In this document: positions 36,359 through 45,789 of the stretch, one piece after another | Position numbering within the stretch: the first letter of the stretch is position 1 | How the letters are laid out: each line of letters begins with the position of its first letter | Assembly: GCA_019925795.1 (NCBI GenBank) | Contig: CM034314.1 | Span: 82,766,780-82,830,779 of the forward strand | DNA length: 64,000 nucleotides | Direction: 5' to 3' | From: Dendrobium chrysotoxum | Taxonomy: Eukaryota > Streptophyta > Magnoliopsida > Asparagales > Orchidaceae | Position numbers and translations under genes: made by a program | Notes under the pieces: generated by a model | Databases searched by the model: none | Told to the model about the DNA's origin: nothing | Seen by the model: the letters and a program-made list of their open reading frames with translations, nothing else

Positions 36359-39300
36359 ATGATCAAGGTACAGCAATCTCAATCCGAGCAGTTGCAACCT
36401 ACAACACACACAGTGGGTGAGCACAGCAGGAAAACAGAATCAAGTCCTAGAACTCCAGAGGTTGCTTCCCCAACCTCTCCAGCCGACAAAGATATCCGCC
36501 AGATGATTGAAACCCAGGTAAGGGAGGCCTTAGCCCATTCTCAAGGGACTGTATCCATTCCAAAGGGTAGACCCTACCCTGAAGAATATGATTCAGTTTC
36601 TTATCCTAAAGGCTTTGTGCCACCTTCATTTAAAGTTTTTAGTGGGTTAGAAAACCCAAGACAGCACCTGGCCCACTTCCGAGCGAGTTGTTGCAACGCA
36701 GGAGGGTCAGATGCTCTACTCTTTCGCCAGTTTGTGAGTAGTCTATCCGGTATTGCTTTTGAGTGGTACGCAGATTTACCTAATGGTTCAGTGAAAACAT
36801 TCACAGAGCTCGAGAGTCTATTCTTAAAGAGATTCTCAGGAGCTCAGCAGCGTGTAACCGTTGGTGATCTCGTCATCGAAAAACAAAAACCGGGAGAGTC
36901 TTTGGTTGAGTACATCTTGAGATGGCGAAATCTCTCGATGAAGTGTGAACCCCAGTTGCAAGAGCAACATGCAGTGGAGATTCTTTTAAAGAACATCCAC
37001 GGGCCTATTGCTTTTCTCCTGAAGGGTTTCACTATCAAAACCTTCGAAAAACTTTTAAATAAGGCTAGTAATCTACAGGAAGAGGCTTCCAAAATGCCAT
37101 TCCTGAAGGATTCTATTGAGGAAAAGAAAGCTAGCAAACCATTGAAGTCCTTTGAAAAGAGAACAGCAATGGTTTCAGCTGTTGATAAGGGGAAGAAACC
37201 AATGAATGTTCAGTCCAGTAATTCTCCAACGCAACAAACTCAGAAATCTCCACCTTTTCAGGTAACTTCTCAACCTACAAGAGATTCTCACCCGATTTCT
37301 TTTAAAGAGAGATTGGCTCGTACATATCCATTTAAGAGGGAGTCGGTGAGAAAGATCTTTAAAAGTCTTCAGAAGAAGCCAGATTTTCGATTGCCGGAGG
37401 CCAAGAAGCCGGAAGAGGCAAATAAGAAGGATGATCCAACTTTTTGCCCCTACCATCGCATGTTAGGCCACACAATCGAAGACTGCATCGTCTTCAAAGA
37501 TTGGCTAGAAAAGAACTTCCGTCAAGGTAATATTATAATTCCAAAGGAGTACCTGGTCGATCCGGATCAGGGGTCTGTCAAATCTATCTCAGGTATGAAT
37601 TCTAACTCTTCTCTGTCCATTGAAGATGGTTGGGATATAGCACTATCCCGGGCATTTAAAAAGTCGATTAATAAATCTTTTCATCTTTCTCAACAGTTAC
37701 CGACGAGAGCCCGGGACCCGATCTGGGAGGTTGACCTCGAGGCTTCGCAGGAGGACGTTGGGACAGTTTCCTCTCCAGTAGTCTTAGGAACTACTGTAAT
37801 GAATAAAAATGAAAAGAGTGAACTTTCTGTAGAGAGGAAATTTGTTGATGAGAGATCTGTACAAGTGGTTGATGGTGGCTCAAAACCTCTGTCACCACTG
37901 AAATTATCTGACTTTTACTTTGCCCCATCAAAGGCAAAGGGTCGAAAATTAAATAAAGATTCTGATCCTTCTGCCCATATTTTGATGATTAATATTGAGA
38001 ATCAAGATGTTAATGACTCTTCTGTTGAAAATAATCAAGAACAAGTTGAGATCAATCAAGAAATTCAAACACTCAACTCTCCAGATTTGACTCTTCAAGA
38101 GAGAAATGAATCTGATGTCTTATCAGATAGTGAAACCCCTGAAATTAACTTTCAAGGGAGTCCTGTCGTGATAGACTTTTCAGATTCAGACTCTCGCTCA
38201 GATAACGACAATCAATCGCCTAAGGAGAGCGTAGACTCCCCTGTAGTTTGTTCTTCCGATGAAGTCGTGCAAGTACAACTACGTGGTGGGAAGGTCTTAC
38301 CCCCTAGGCTACCTTCTCAGGATAAAGGAAAACAAGTTGTTTCTGATGATCCAATTCAAATCCCCGCTCAACAATCAACTCCAATTCTTTCAAATCCACC
38401 GGGTCCCAATGTTAATGTTCCAAGTGTTGATTACAATGTCTTAGCTCACCTTAGGAAGTTGCCCGCCAAATTGAGCATTTATGATGCCCTTGTCCTTTCA
38501 AAAGAGATGAGGGAGACTCTGATTAAAGCACTTCTCGACCCAGAGATTTGCTTAGCTCAATTAGCCTCAACTTCTGAGGAAGAAGCTCTGTACTTTAAGG
38601 AGATCCCTGGGGTTACTTTCTCTGATGAAGATTTACTCCTTGGAACTGCCGACCACAATCGTCCACTTTACATCACAGTAAATGTGGGCAAGTTTAAGTT
38701 ATCAAGAGTTCTAGTTGACCCGGGTGCATCGGTCAACGTGATGAACATAAAGACTCTCGCATACCTTAGAATTGATACTAGCAAGCTCTCAACTGACAAG
38801 TTAGTGCTTCGTGGGTTCAATGAAAAGGGCGAGAAGGCTTTAGGTTCAGTTACCCTTCTTCTAGAGATAGGAGAATTGAAAACAGAAGCGAAATTTCATA
38901 TAATTGATTCGGCAATGTCCTTTAACGCGCTCTTAGGAAGGCCCTGGATCCATGAGTATAGGATGGTTCCTTCTACCCTGCATCAATGCATCAAGTACCA
39001 ACGAGATGGCATTGAGTTTGAAATTAAGGGTGATCTGCAACCATTCTCTATTCACGAGATCGGGATCTACGAGGATGCGGCGTACTACGTACCTAAAGGG
39101 TCCACTACTTGTTCTAAGGTAGAGATCAACGTCAAGGAGGAAAAGGCAGATAATCAAAGTTCAAAAGCAATTCAAAGATTGAGAAAAGAAAAAGTCAAAA
39201 ATCAAAAGAAACAAAATTCAAGTAGCGAAGACGACGTCGAGCGCGTGATCTTCAGGCCTCCAAACATTGTACCTCAAAGAGGTGGGAGAATGGCCCAAAG

Positions 39301-42300
39301 AGCACGCGGTCGAGGTCGCCCTTCAATTGAAAAAAGAAATTCCCCGATCTATGTCGAACTTGAAACAAGTTCTGATGAGGATTCAAGAAAAAGGGGTGCC
39401 AGATTTGCTTTTGACTATACAAAAATCAATCCTCCTCCGAAGTTTGATCTCACTTTAGAATCGGATAGCGACCAGGAGGATACAAAATTAAATATTCAAA
39501 GTGACGAGCCTGAATTGAGCTTGTATGAAAAGCTTAATAGAACGGTTGAATCCTTAACCTTAACCCCACTGTCTGCTGACAGGGTCTCAGGGTTAGTAAT
39601 TAAGGATGCTCCGAACTTAGATGGAGAAGTAAGGAAAGCCAAGAAGTTCTTCCCTGGCTCTTCCTCTTCAAGGAATGAAGATGATGTAATCCTTGAAGAG
39701 GCAAATTTCAATGAATTAATGGAATTACCTTTTGGCTACTTTCCTGCTGGTGTTAAGTCTCTTATTTCTAAAGGTTTTGCTCCGAGTCAATGGACTAAGG
39801 GTCAGGCTAGATACCACGAAAGTCTTTGGAATTCAAAATTTAATAAACATTGGACTAGTGGTATCGGCTTTAGTACTGTTAGATCATTTGACGATGATGA
39901 ATTTTGTCTAATGATAACTAGTCGTCCTGAATTTAAAAATGTCCCTACTGAAGTCATTGATTCGTTCGATGGACTTTGTTTGGAGACTTTTGATGATTCT
40001 GACGAACTTCAGGTTCGGGATGCACCTCCCGAATTCGAAGAAGAAATTAAATCAACAGTCGATGAACTTAAAGAAATCAATCTTGGAACAGAGGATGACC
40101 CTCGCCTTACTTTCATAAGTTCTTTGTTGAGTGAGGATGAGTCTAAAGATCTAATTCAACTTCTATCCGAGTTTAAAGATTGCTTCGCCTGGACATACGA
40201 CGAAATGCCGGGGTTGTCCGCTGACGTAGCAGTCCATAAACTTGGAATCCGGCATGATGCCATTCCTGTCAAGCAAGCTCCACGACGTATGCGTCTGGAG
40301 ATCGAACAACAAGTCGTTTCTGAAGTCAAGAAGTTGGCAGAGGCTGGATTTATTCGAGAAGAACAGTATCCTTCTTGGGTAGCCAGCGTCGTGCCAGTTC
40401 GAAAGAAAAATGGTCAAATCCGGGTCTGTGTTGACTATAGAGACTTGAACAAGGCATGTCCTAAGGATGAATTTCCTTTGCCAATCCCAGAACTCATGGT
40501 GGACATTGCCTCCTCGCACGTTGTTTTCTCCTTTATGGATGGCTCGTCTGGTTATAATCAAATCAAGATGGCCCCAGAAGATGAGAGAAATACTGCATTC
40601 AGAAGTCCTATAGGGATCTTTTGTTATAAAGTGATGCCCTTTGGCCTCAAAAATGCTGGTGCAATATACCAGCGGGCCATGACTCATATCTTTGATGACT
40701 TAATACATAATCAAGTCGAATGTTACATCGACGATTTAGTTGTCAAGAGTAGAGTGAAAGAGGCTCATCTTTATGATTTAAGAACTGTTTTCGAGCGGTT
40801 GCGCCGCTACGACCTTAAAATGAATCCCTTGAAGTGCGCTTTCGGCGTCACGTCAGGGAAATTCTTAGGTTTCGTAGTCAGGCACCGTGGAATCGAAATT
40901 GATCCTGCCAAAATTGAAGCTATCTTAAATATGCCGCCTCCCAAGAGTCTCACTCAACTGAGATCCCTCCAGGGCAGGCTGGCGTATATAAGAAGATTCA
41001 TTTCTAATCTTTCTGGAAGATGTCAACCATTCTCTGTCCTAGCTAAAAAGGACGCCAAATTCATTTGGGACGAGAAATGTCAAAATGCTTTCGAAAATAT
41101 CAAACAATACCTGACAAATCCGCCAGTTTTGGCAGCCCCCATTCCGGGGAGACCTCTAATCCTTTACACCGCGGCCCTTGACGAATCTCTCGGGGCTCTT
41201 CTAGCTCAAACCAATGACGATGGGAAAGAGAATGCCCTCTACTACCTGAGTCGGAGATTACTCCCAACGGAAATCCGATATCCTGCAATTGAGAAACATT
41301 GCCTTGCCTTAGTCTTTGCAGCACAAAAACTAAGACATTACATGCTTTCTCATCAGGTCAGTTTGATTTCCAGTGTCAACCCCCTGCAATATCTTATGAC
41401 CCGGCCCACGTTGTCAGGACGCCTGGCTCGTTGGTCTATGATATTGTTACAATTTGAAATCACTTTTATTCCCTTGCGTGCTGTGAAAGGGCAGGCCGTC
41501 GCCGACTTCCTTGCGGCACACCCACTACCGGCGGAATCTCCTCTAAATGATGATTTACCCGACGAGCAAATCATGAGTTTCGAGGAATCTAATGTTCAAA
41601 CCTGGGAAATGTATTTTGACGGTGCAGCGTCCTCTCAAAGGGGCAAAACACCCCAATCTACTATTCCTGGGAAAGCCGGAGTCGGTCTGGTTTTCATAAC
41701 ACCGGATAAGGGAATGATGCACTTTTCCTACCATTTATCCGAACCTTGTACGAACAACGAAGCTGAGTACGAGGCTTTGATAACTGGTTTGGAACTTGCA
41801 ATCCTAATGGAGATTAAAGAGATTAAGATCTATGGTGACTCTCAGCTGGTGATCAACCAAGTTGCAGGGACCTATAAGGTTTTGAATCCTAAACTCCTGA
41901 AATATCACCAATACACAATGCACCTACTCGAGAAAATTCCCATTGTAACTATGTATAGGGTTCCTCGTGGAAGCAATTCTTCGGCGGATGCCCTAGCAAA
42001 GCTTGCAAAGGAATTTGCTTGCCCAGAAGAAGATTTCATCCCTATAGAAGTTCAGGGTCGTCAAGTCTTGTCCCCTGTAGACATGGAATACCTCAACAAT
42101 CAATCTTCCCAGGTCCTCTCTACATCTTCAGCAGTCGATGAAGAACAAGATTGGAGACAACCAATAATCAAATATTTGCAAGAAGGCAAGCTTCCTCATG
42201 ACAGGTCTCTTGCCAACCAAATTAAGAAACGTGCCCTATCATATGCACTAGTCAACGATACGTTGTACCGACGATCGTTCGATCAGATGTGGCTCCGTTG

Positions 42301-43402
42301 TTTAGACAAACGAGAGGCCCTGAAGATCGTTAACGAAGTCCATGCTGGACTGTGCGGTGCTCATCAATCGGGTCCTAAGATGAAAATGAAAATCAAAAGA
42401 CTTGGTTATTATTGGCCTACGATGATTGACGATTGCATGAAAATTGCAAAATGTTGTCATCAATGCCAAGTTCATGGTGTGGTTTTACATCAGCCGCCTA
42501 ATGTGTTGCATCCTACGATAGCCTCGTGGCCCTTCGAAAGTTGGGGCACGGATATCGTCGGGCCAATTGACCCTCCTTCTTCAAGGGGTCATCGCTTCAT
42601 TTTAGCAGCGACTGATTACTTTTCAAAGTGGACAGAAGCAGTACCACTAAGAAATGTAACATCACATCATGTAATGAAATTCTTTCGTGACCATATCGTA
42701 TATCGATTCGGCGTGCCCCGCAGAATCATATCCGATAATGGGTCCGCTTTCAAGTCTACAAAAATCAATAATTTTGCAAGCCGCCACGGTATTGACTGGA
42801 GATACTCAACGATCTATTACCCACGGGCTAATGGGTTAGCTGAGGCCTTCAATAAAACCCTGGTACAAATCATCAAAAAGACCCTGGATGACAATAAACG
42901 TCAATGGGATGAGAGGTTGGTGGAAGCTTTGTGGGCCTACAGGACCACATATCGAACCCCGACCCAATCCACACCGTTTGCACTAGTGTATGGGTCCGAG
43001 GCCGTACTCCCTCTGGAAATTCAAATCCCTTCACTCAGAACTGCAGTCCAGAATCAAATCACAACAGAACAGAATGCACAACTTCGACTTGAAGAACTTG
43101 AGGGTCTTGAAGAACGTCGTCTCCAAGCCCAGCAGAATCTAGAACTCTATAAAGCCAGAATGGTTCAAGCTCATGATAAGTTAGTGCGACCTAGAACCTT
43201 CCGAGTAGGCGACTTGGTCTTGGTTCTTCGGAGGCCTATCTTAGCCCACCGAAAGCTCGGTGGGAAGTTTGAACCAACCTGGGAAGGACCCTTCGTAGTA
43301 GAAACAGTTTACGAAGGAGGCTCGTATCAGCTAGTGGATTGTAAAGGAGATCACCCAATGCTTCCTGTAAACGGGCGATTCCTGAAAAAATACTATGCTT
43401 GA
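36359..43402 (+). CDS. gag-pol: Ogre gag-protease-RT-RNase H-integrase polyprotein
   Basis: One intact frame of 2,347 codons. Gag capsid-type domain about residues 80-240; zinc-knuckle-like CPYHRMLGHTIEDC near 362. Protease around residue 787, with VDPGAS instead of the usual D-T/S-G. RT about 1290-1560 with YIDD at 1456-1459. A first RNase H (about 1590-1700) lacks the usual acids (YTAALDES). A second, archaeal-like RNase H keeps D1754, E1803, D1827 and D1877. Integrase: H1995, H2002, C2033, C2036 zinc site; D2065, D2126, E2162 catalytic triad with the usual 35-residue gap; then a C-terminal domain with a chromatin-side GGKFEPTWEGPF motif. Two RNase H domains mark the Tat lineage, to which Ogre belongs. 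The product would be cut by its own protease, copy genomic RNA into DNA and insert it. Start at ATG 36359 is uncertain because the frame is open back to the TAA at 36350. Confidence 0.95.
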   Translation: MIKVQQSQSEQLQPTTHTVGEHSRKTESSPRTPEVASPTSPADKDIRQMIETQVREALAHSQGTVSIPKGRPYPEEYDSVSYPKGFVPPSFKVFSGLENPRQHLAHFRASCCNAGGSDALLFRQFVSSLSGIAFEWYADLPNGSVKTFTELESLFLKRFSGAQQRVTVGDLVIEKQKPGESLVEYILRWRNLSMKCEPQLQEQHAVEILLKNIHGPIAFLLKGFTIKTFEKLLNKASNLQEEASKMPFLKDSIEEKKASKPLKSFEKRTAMVSAVDKGKKPMNVQSSNSPTQQTQKSPPFQVTSQPTRDSHPISFKERLARTYPFKRESVRKIFKSLQKKPDFRLPEAKKPEEANKKDDPTFCPYHRMLGHTIEDCIVFKDWLEKNFRQGNIIIPKEYLVDPDQGSVKSISGMNSNSSLSIEDGWDIALSRAFKKSINKSFHLSQQLPTRARDPIWEVDLEASQEDVGTVSSPVVLGTTVMNKNEKSELSVERKFVDERSVQVVDGGSKPLSPLKLSDFYFAPSKAKGRKLNKDSDPSAHILMINIENQDVNDSSVENNQEQVEINQEIQTLNSPDLTLQERNESDVLSDSETPEINFQGSPVVIDFSDSDSRSDNDNQSPKESVDSPVVCSSDEVVQVQLRGGKVLPPRLPSQDKGKQVVSDDPIQIPAQQSTPILSNPPGPNVNVPSVDYNVLAHLRKLPAKLSIYDALVLSKEMRETLIKALLDPEICLAQLASTSEEEALYFKEIPGVTFSDEDLLLGTADHNRPLYITVNVGKFKLSRVLVDPGASVNVMNIKTLAYLRIDTSKLSTDKLVLRGFNEKGEKALGSVTLLLEIGELKTEAKFHIIDSAMSFNALLGRPWIHEYRMVPSTLHQCIKYQRDGIEFEIKGDLQPFSIHEIGIYEDAAYYVPKGSTTCSKVEINVKEEKADNQSSKAIQRLRKEKVKNQKKQNSSSEDDVERVIFRPPNIVPQRGGRMAQRARGRGRPSIEKRNSPIYVELETSSDEDSRKRGARFAFDYTKINPPPKFDLTLESDSDQEDTKLNIQSDEPELSLYEKLNRTVESLTLTPLSADRVSGLVIKDAPNLDGEVRKAKKFFPGSSSSRNEDDVILEEANFNELMELPFGYFPAGVKSLISKGFAPSQWTKGQARYHESLWNSKFNKHWTSGIGFSTVRSFDDDEFCLMITSRPEFKNVPTEVIDSFDGLCLETFDDSDELQVRDAPPEFEEEIKSTVDELKEINLGTEDDPRLTFISSLLSEDESKDLIQLLSEFKDCFAWTYDEMPGLSADVAVHKLGIRHDAIPVKQAPRRMRLEIEQQVVSEVKKLAEAGFIREEQYPSWVASVVPVRKKNGQIRVCVDYRDLNKACPKDEFPLPIPELMVDIASSHVVFSFMDGSSGYNQIKMAPEDERNTAFRSPIGIFCYKVMPFGLKNAGAIYQRAMTHIFDDLIHNQVECYIDDLVVKSRVKEAHLYDLRTVFERLRRYDLKMNPLKCAFGVTSGKFLGFVVRHRGIEIDPAKIEAILNMPPPKSLTQLRSLQGRLAYIRRFISNLSGRCQPFSVLAKKDAKFIWDEKCQNAFENIKQYLTNPPVLAAPIPGRPLILYTAALDESLGALLAQTNDDGKENALYYLSRRLLPTEIRYPAIEKHCLALVFAAQKLRHYMLSHQVSLISSVNPLQYLMTRPTLSGRLARWSMILLQFEITFIPLRAVKGQAVADFLAAHPLPAESPLNDDLPDEQIMSFEESNVQTWEMYFDGAASSQRGKTPQSTIPGKAGVGLVFITPDKGMMHFSYHLSEPCTNNEAEYEALITGLELAILMEIKEIKIYGDSQLVINQVAGTYKVLNPKLLKYHQYTMHLLEKIPIVTMYRVPRGSNSSADALAKLAKEFACPEEDFIPIEVQGRQVLSPVDMEYLNNQSSQVLSTSSAVDEEQDWRQPIIKYLQEGKLPHDRSLANQIKKRALSYALVNDTLYRRSFDQMWLRCLDKREALKIVNEVHAGLCGAHQSGPKMKMKIKRLGYYWPTMIDDCMKIAKCCHQCQVHGVVLHQPPNVLHPTIASWPFESWGTDIVGPIDPPSSRGHRFILAATDYFSKWTEAVPLRNVTSHHVMKFFRDHIVYRFGVPRRIISDNGSAFKSTKINNFASRHGIDWRYSTIYYPRANGLAEAFNKTLVQIIKKTLDDNKRQWDERLVEALWAYRTTYRTPTQSTPFALVYGSEAVLPLEIQIPSLRTAVQNQITTEQNAQLRLEELEGLEERRLQAQQNLELYKARMVQAHDKLVRPRTFRVGDLVLVLRRPILAHRKLGGKFEPTWEGPFVVETVYEGGSYQLVDCKGDHPMLPVNGRFLKKYYA

Positions 43403-43740
43403 TGTAGCTCGAATTTCGAATCAATAAAATTTTCAAATTTTGAATCTATTCAACTCAATTTTGTCCAGGTTTTTCAAAATCCAAAATCAAAATTCAAAAT
43501 TCGAAATCAAATTCAACCTTAATTAAAATCAAATTTCAGATTCAAAATTTTCAAACTCAAAACTAATTCGAGTCAAAATTCAAAATACATCACAAATTCA
43601 AAACCTTTCAAACTTAAAATTCATCAAATCAAGTTTTAAATTCAAACATCTTCAGATTCAAAAAAAAAAAAAAAAAAAAAAATCTTCAATCAAATTCAAG
43701 TTCGAACATCATTCAAATATCAAATTCCAGAATTCAAATC
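43403..43740 (+). other. AT-rich 3' untranslated start with poly-A run
   Basis: Begins right after the gag-pol stop. Many short TCAAAATTCAAA-type words, and an A run of about 24 bases at 43659-43682. No gene. Confidence 0.6.
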
Positions 43741-44336
43741 CGATCTACTATATAGAGCAAGTTTCCTCTATATACGATCACCCTGACTCGATCCTCCGTA
43801 TAAAGCAAGTTTCCTTTATACATGATCATTCCAGACCTGATCCTCTATGTGAAGCAAGTTTCCTTCACATATGATCATTCCAGACCCGATCCTCTATATA
43901 GAGAAAGTTTCCTCTGTATACGATCATCCAAACTCGATCCTCTGTGTGAAGCAAGTTTCCTTCACACATGATCATTCTAGACTCGATCCTCTGTATAGAG
44001 AAAGTTTTCTCTATATACGATCATCCAAACTCGATCCTCTGTGTGAAGCAAGTTTCCTTCACATACGATCATTCCAGACCTGATCCTCTGTATAGAGCAA
44101 GTTTCCTCTATATACGATCATCCAGACTCGATCCTCTGTGTGAAGCAAGTTTCCTTCACATACGATCATTTCAGACCTGATCCTCTGTATAGATCAAGTT
44201 TCCTCTATATACGATCACCTTGACTCGATCCTCTATGTGAAGCAAGTTTCCTTCACATACGATCAATCCATACCCGATCCTCTATATAGAGCAAGTTTCC
44301 TCTGTATACGATCATTCCAGACTCGATTCTGTGCGA
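43741..44336. repeat. 48-bp tandem repeat, Ogre 3' region
   Basis: About twelve units of roughly 48 bp: GATCCTCTGTATAGAGCAAG, TTTCCTCTATATACGATCAT, CCAGACTC. Two sub-types alternate (TATAGAG...CTCTATA and GTGTGAAG...CTTCACA); each contains its own small inverted repeat. 48 is divisible by three, so spurious frames (43871-44083, 43968-44180) stay open. Confidence 0.92.
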
Positions 44337-45739
44337 AGCAATGCTTCCTTCTCACAAGATCATCCAGTTTGCTTTTCCTTAAGGTTAGATGTGAGTCATC
44401 GTGCTTTCTATCCTTAGGATTAGATCCGCTAGTGGTGGAGTACGCCCTTTGTGGCACCATCCTAGCATCTTCCAGTTGTCTTTTCCTTAAGGTTAGATGT
44501 GAGTCATCGTGCTTTCTATCCTTAGGATTAGATCCGCTAGTGGTGGAGTACGCCCTTTGTGGCACCATCCTAGCATCTTCCAGTTGTCTTTTCCTTAAGG
44601 TTAGATGTGAGTCATCGTGCTTTCTATCCTTAGGATTAGATCCGCTAGTGGTGGAGCACGCCCTCTGTGGCACCATCCTAGATTCAAAATCCAGATTCGA
44701 TTCTATGTGAAGCAATGCTTCCTTCTCACAGGATCTTCCAATTGTCTTTTCCTTAAGGTTTGATGTGAGTCATCGTGCTTTCTTTCTTTAGGATTAGATC
44801 TACTAGTAATGGATAACGCCCTCTGAGGCACCATTCTAGTTTCAAAATTCAAATCTTTAAGTCTGATCTCCTATAGGAAGCAATACTATCTTCCTATGAG
44901 ATCATCCAGTTCTCTTTTCTTCAGAGTAAGTATTCTCCTTCTCTTAAGATTAGATTCCCCAGTGATGGAATAAGTCCCCTGTGGCACCGTCCTGGAATCA
45001 ATTTCAAATTCTAAAATCCAGTTCTCTCTTCCTTAGGGTAGGTTCTTCTTCCTTCCCTTGGGATTAGACTTCCTAGTGATGGAGTAAGTCCTCTATGGCA
45101 CCGTCCTGGAATCAATCTCAATCAAGCTTTCTTTTCTTTAGGGCTAGGCATTTCTTCCTTCCCTTAGGATTATATCTACTAGTGGTAGAGTATGCCCTTT
45201 ATGGCACTGCCCTAGTATCAAATCTAAACTCGATCCTCTGTAGTTAGGAATTCTTCCTTTCTATACGATCATTCAGACTTTCTTTTCCTTTAGGGTAGGA
45301 CTTCCCTTCCTTTAGGATTAGATCTACTAGTGGTAGAGTACGCTGCCTCAGCACTACCCTAGTATCATTTCAAATTCAAATTTCTAGGGTTAGGATCCCC
45401 TTCCCTTAGAATTAAGTTTCAAATTCAATCTTTTAGGGTTAAGATTTCCTTCCCTTAGATTCAACTCAAATTTAATCTTCTAGGGTTAGGTTTTCCTTTC
45501 CCTTACAATCAAATCCAGATTCAATCCTTTATAGTTAGGAGTTCTTCCTATAGGATCACCCAGACTTCCTTCTCCTTTAGGGATAGATTCTTCCTTTCCC
45601 TTCGGACCAGACCCACTAGTGGTAGAGTACGCTTTTCTTAGCACTACCCTAGTATCAATTCAAACTTAATTCCCCAGGGATAGACTTTTCATCCCCTTAA
45701 GATCAAAATTCCAGACTTGACCATCCTATTCGGTCAACA
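44337..45739. repeat. 108-bp tandem repeat and degenerate copies, Ogre 3' region
   Basis: Three nearly identical 108-bp units (TTTTCCTTAAGG at 44373, 44481, 44589), each with GATGTGAGTCATCGTGC and GCACCATCCTAG, followed by increasingly diverged copies to about 45660. The 108-bp period keeps a 157-codon frame open (44237-44710) and a mirror frame on the other strand; neither shows a domain, so I read them as artefacts. Confidence 0.88.
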
Positions 45740-45789
45740 CCAATATGTGCAATAGAACTACATTCTATTACACATATTGGGGGTCCATT
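45740..45789 (+). other. PPT-abutting hairpin and polypurine tract, Ogre
   Basis: CCAATATGTGCAATAGAA (45740-45757) pairs with TTCTATTACACATATTGG (45763-45780), one mismatch in 18, 5-base loop. The right arm runs into the G-rich tract TTGGGGGTCC, nine bases before the 3' LTR at 45790. Same placement as the hairpins of elements 1 and 2. Confidence 0.85.

Noticed and set aside
40163..40687. 174-codon minus-strand frame
   Set aside because: Lies antisense within the RT domain of the intact Ogre polyprotein; a shadow frame.
43741..44336. Regularly spaced repeats resembling a CRISPR array
   Set aside because: Units are contiguous and diverged with no unique spacers, inside a plant retrotransposon; an ordinary tandem repeat.
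44237..44715. 157- and 150-codon frames on opposite strands
   Set aside because: Mirror readings of the 108-bp tandem repeat in the Ogre 3' region; no domain and no start context.
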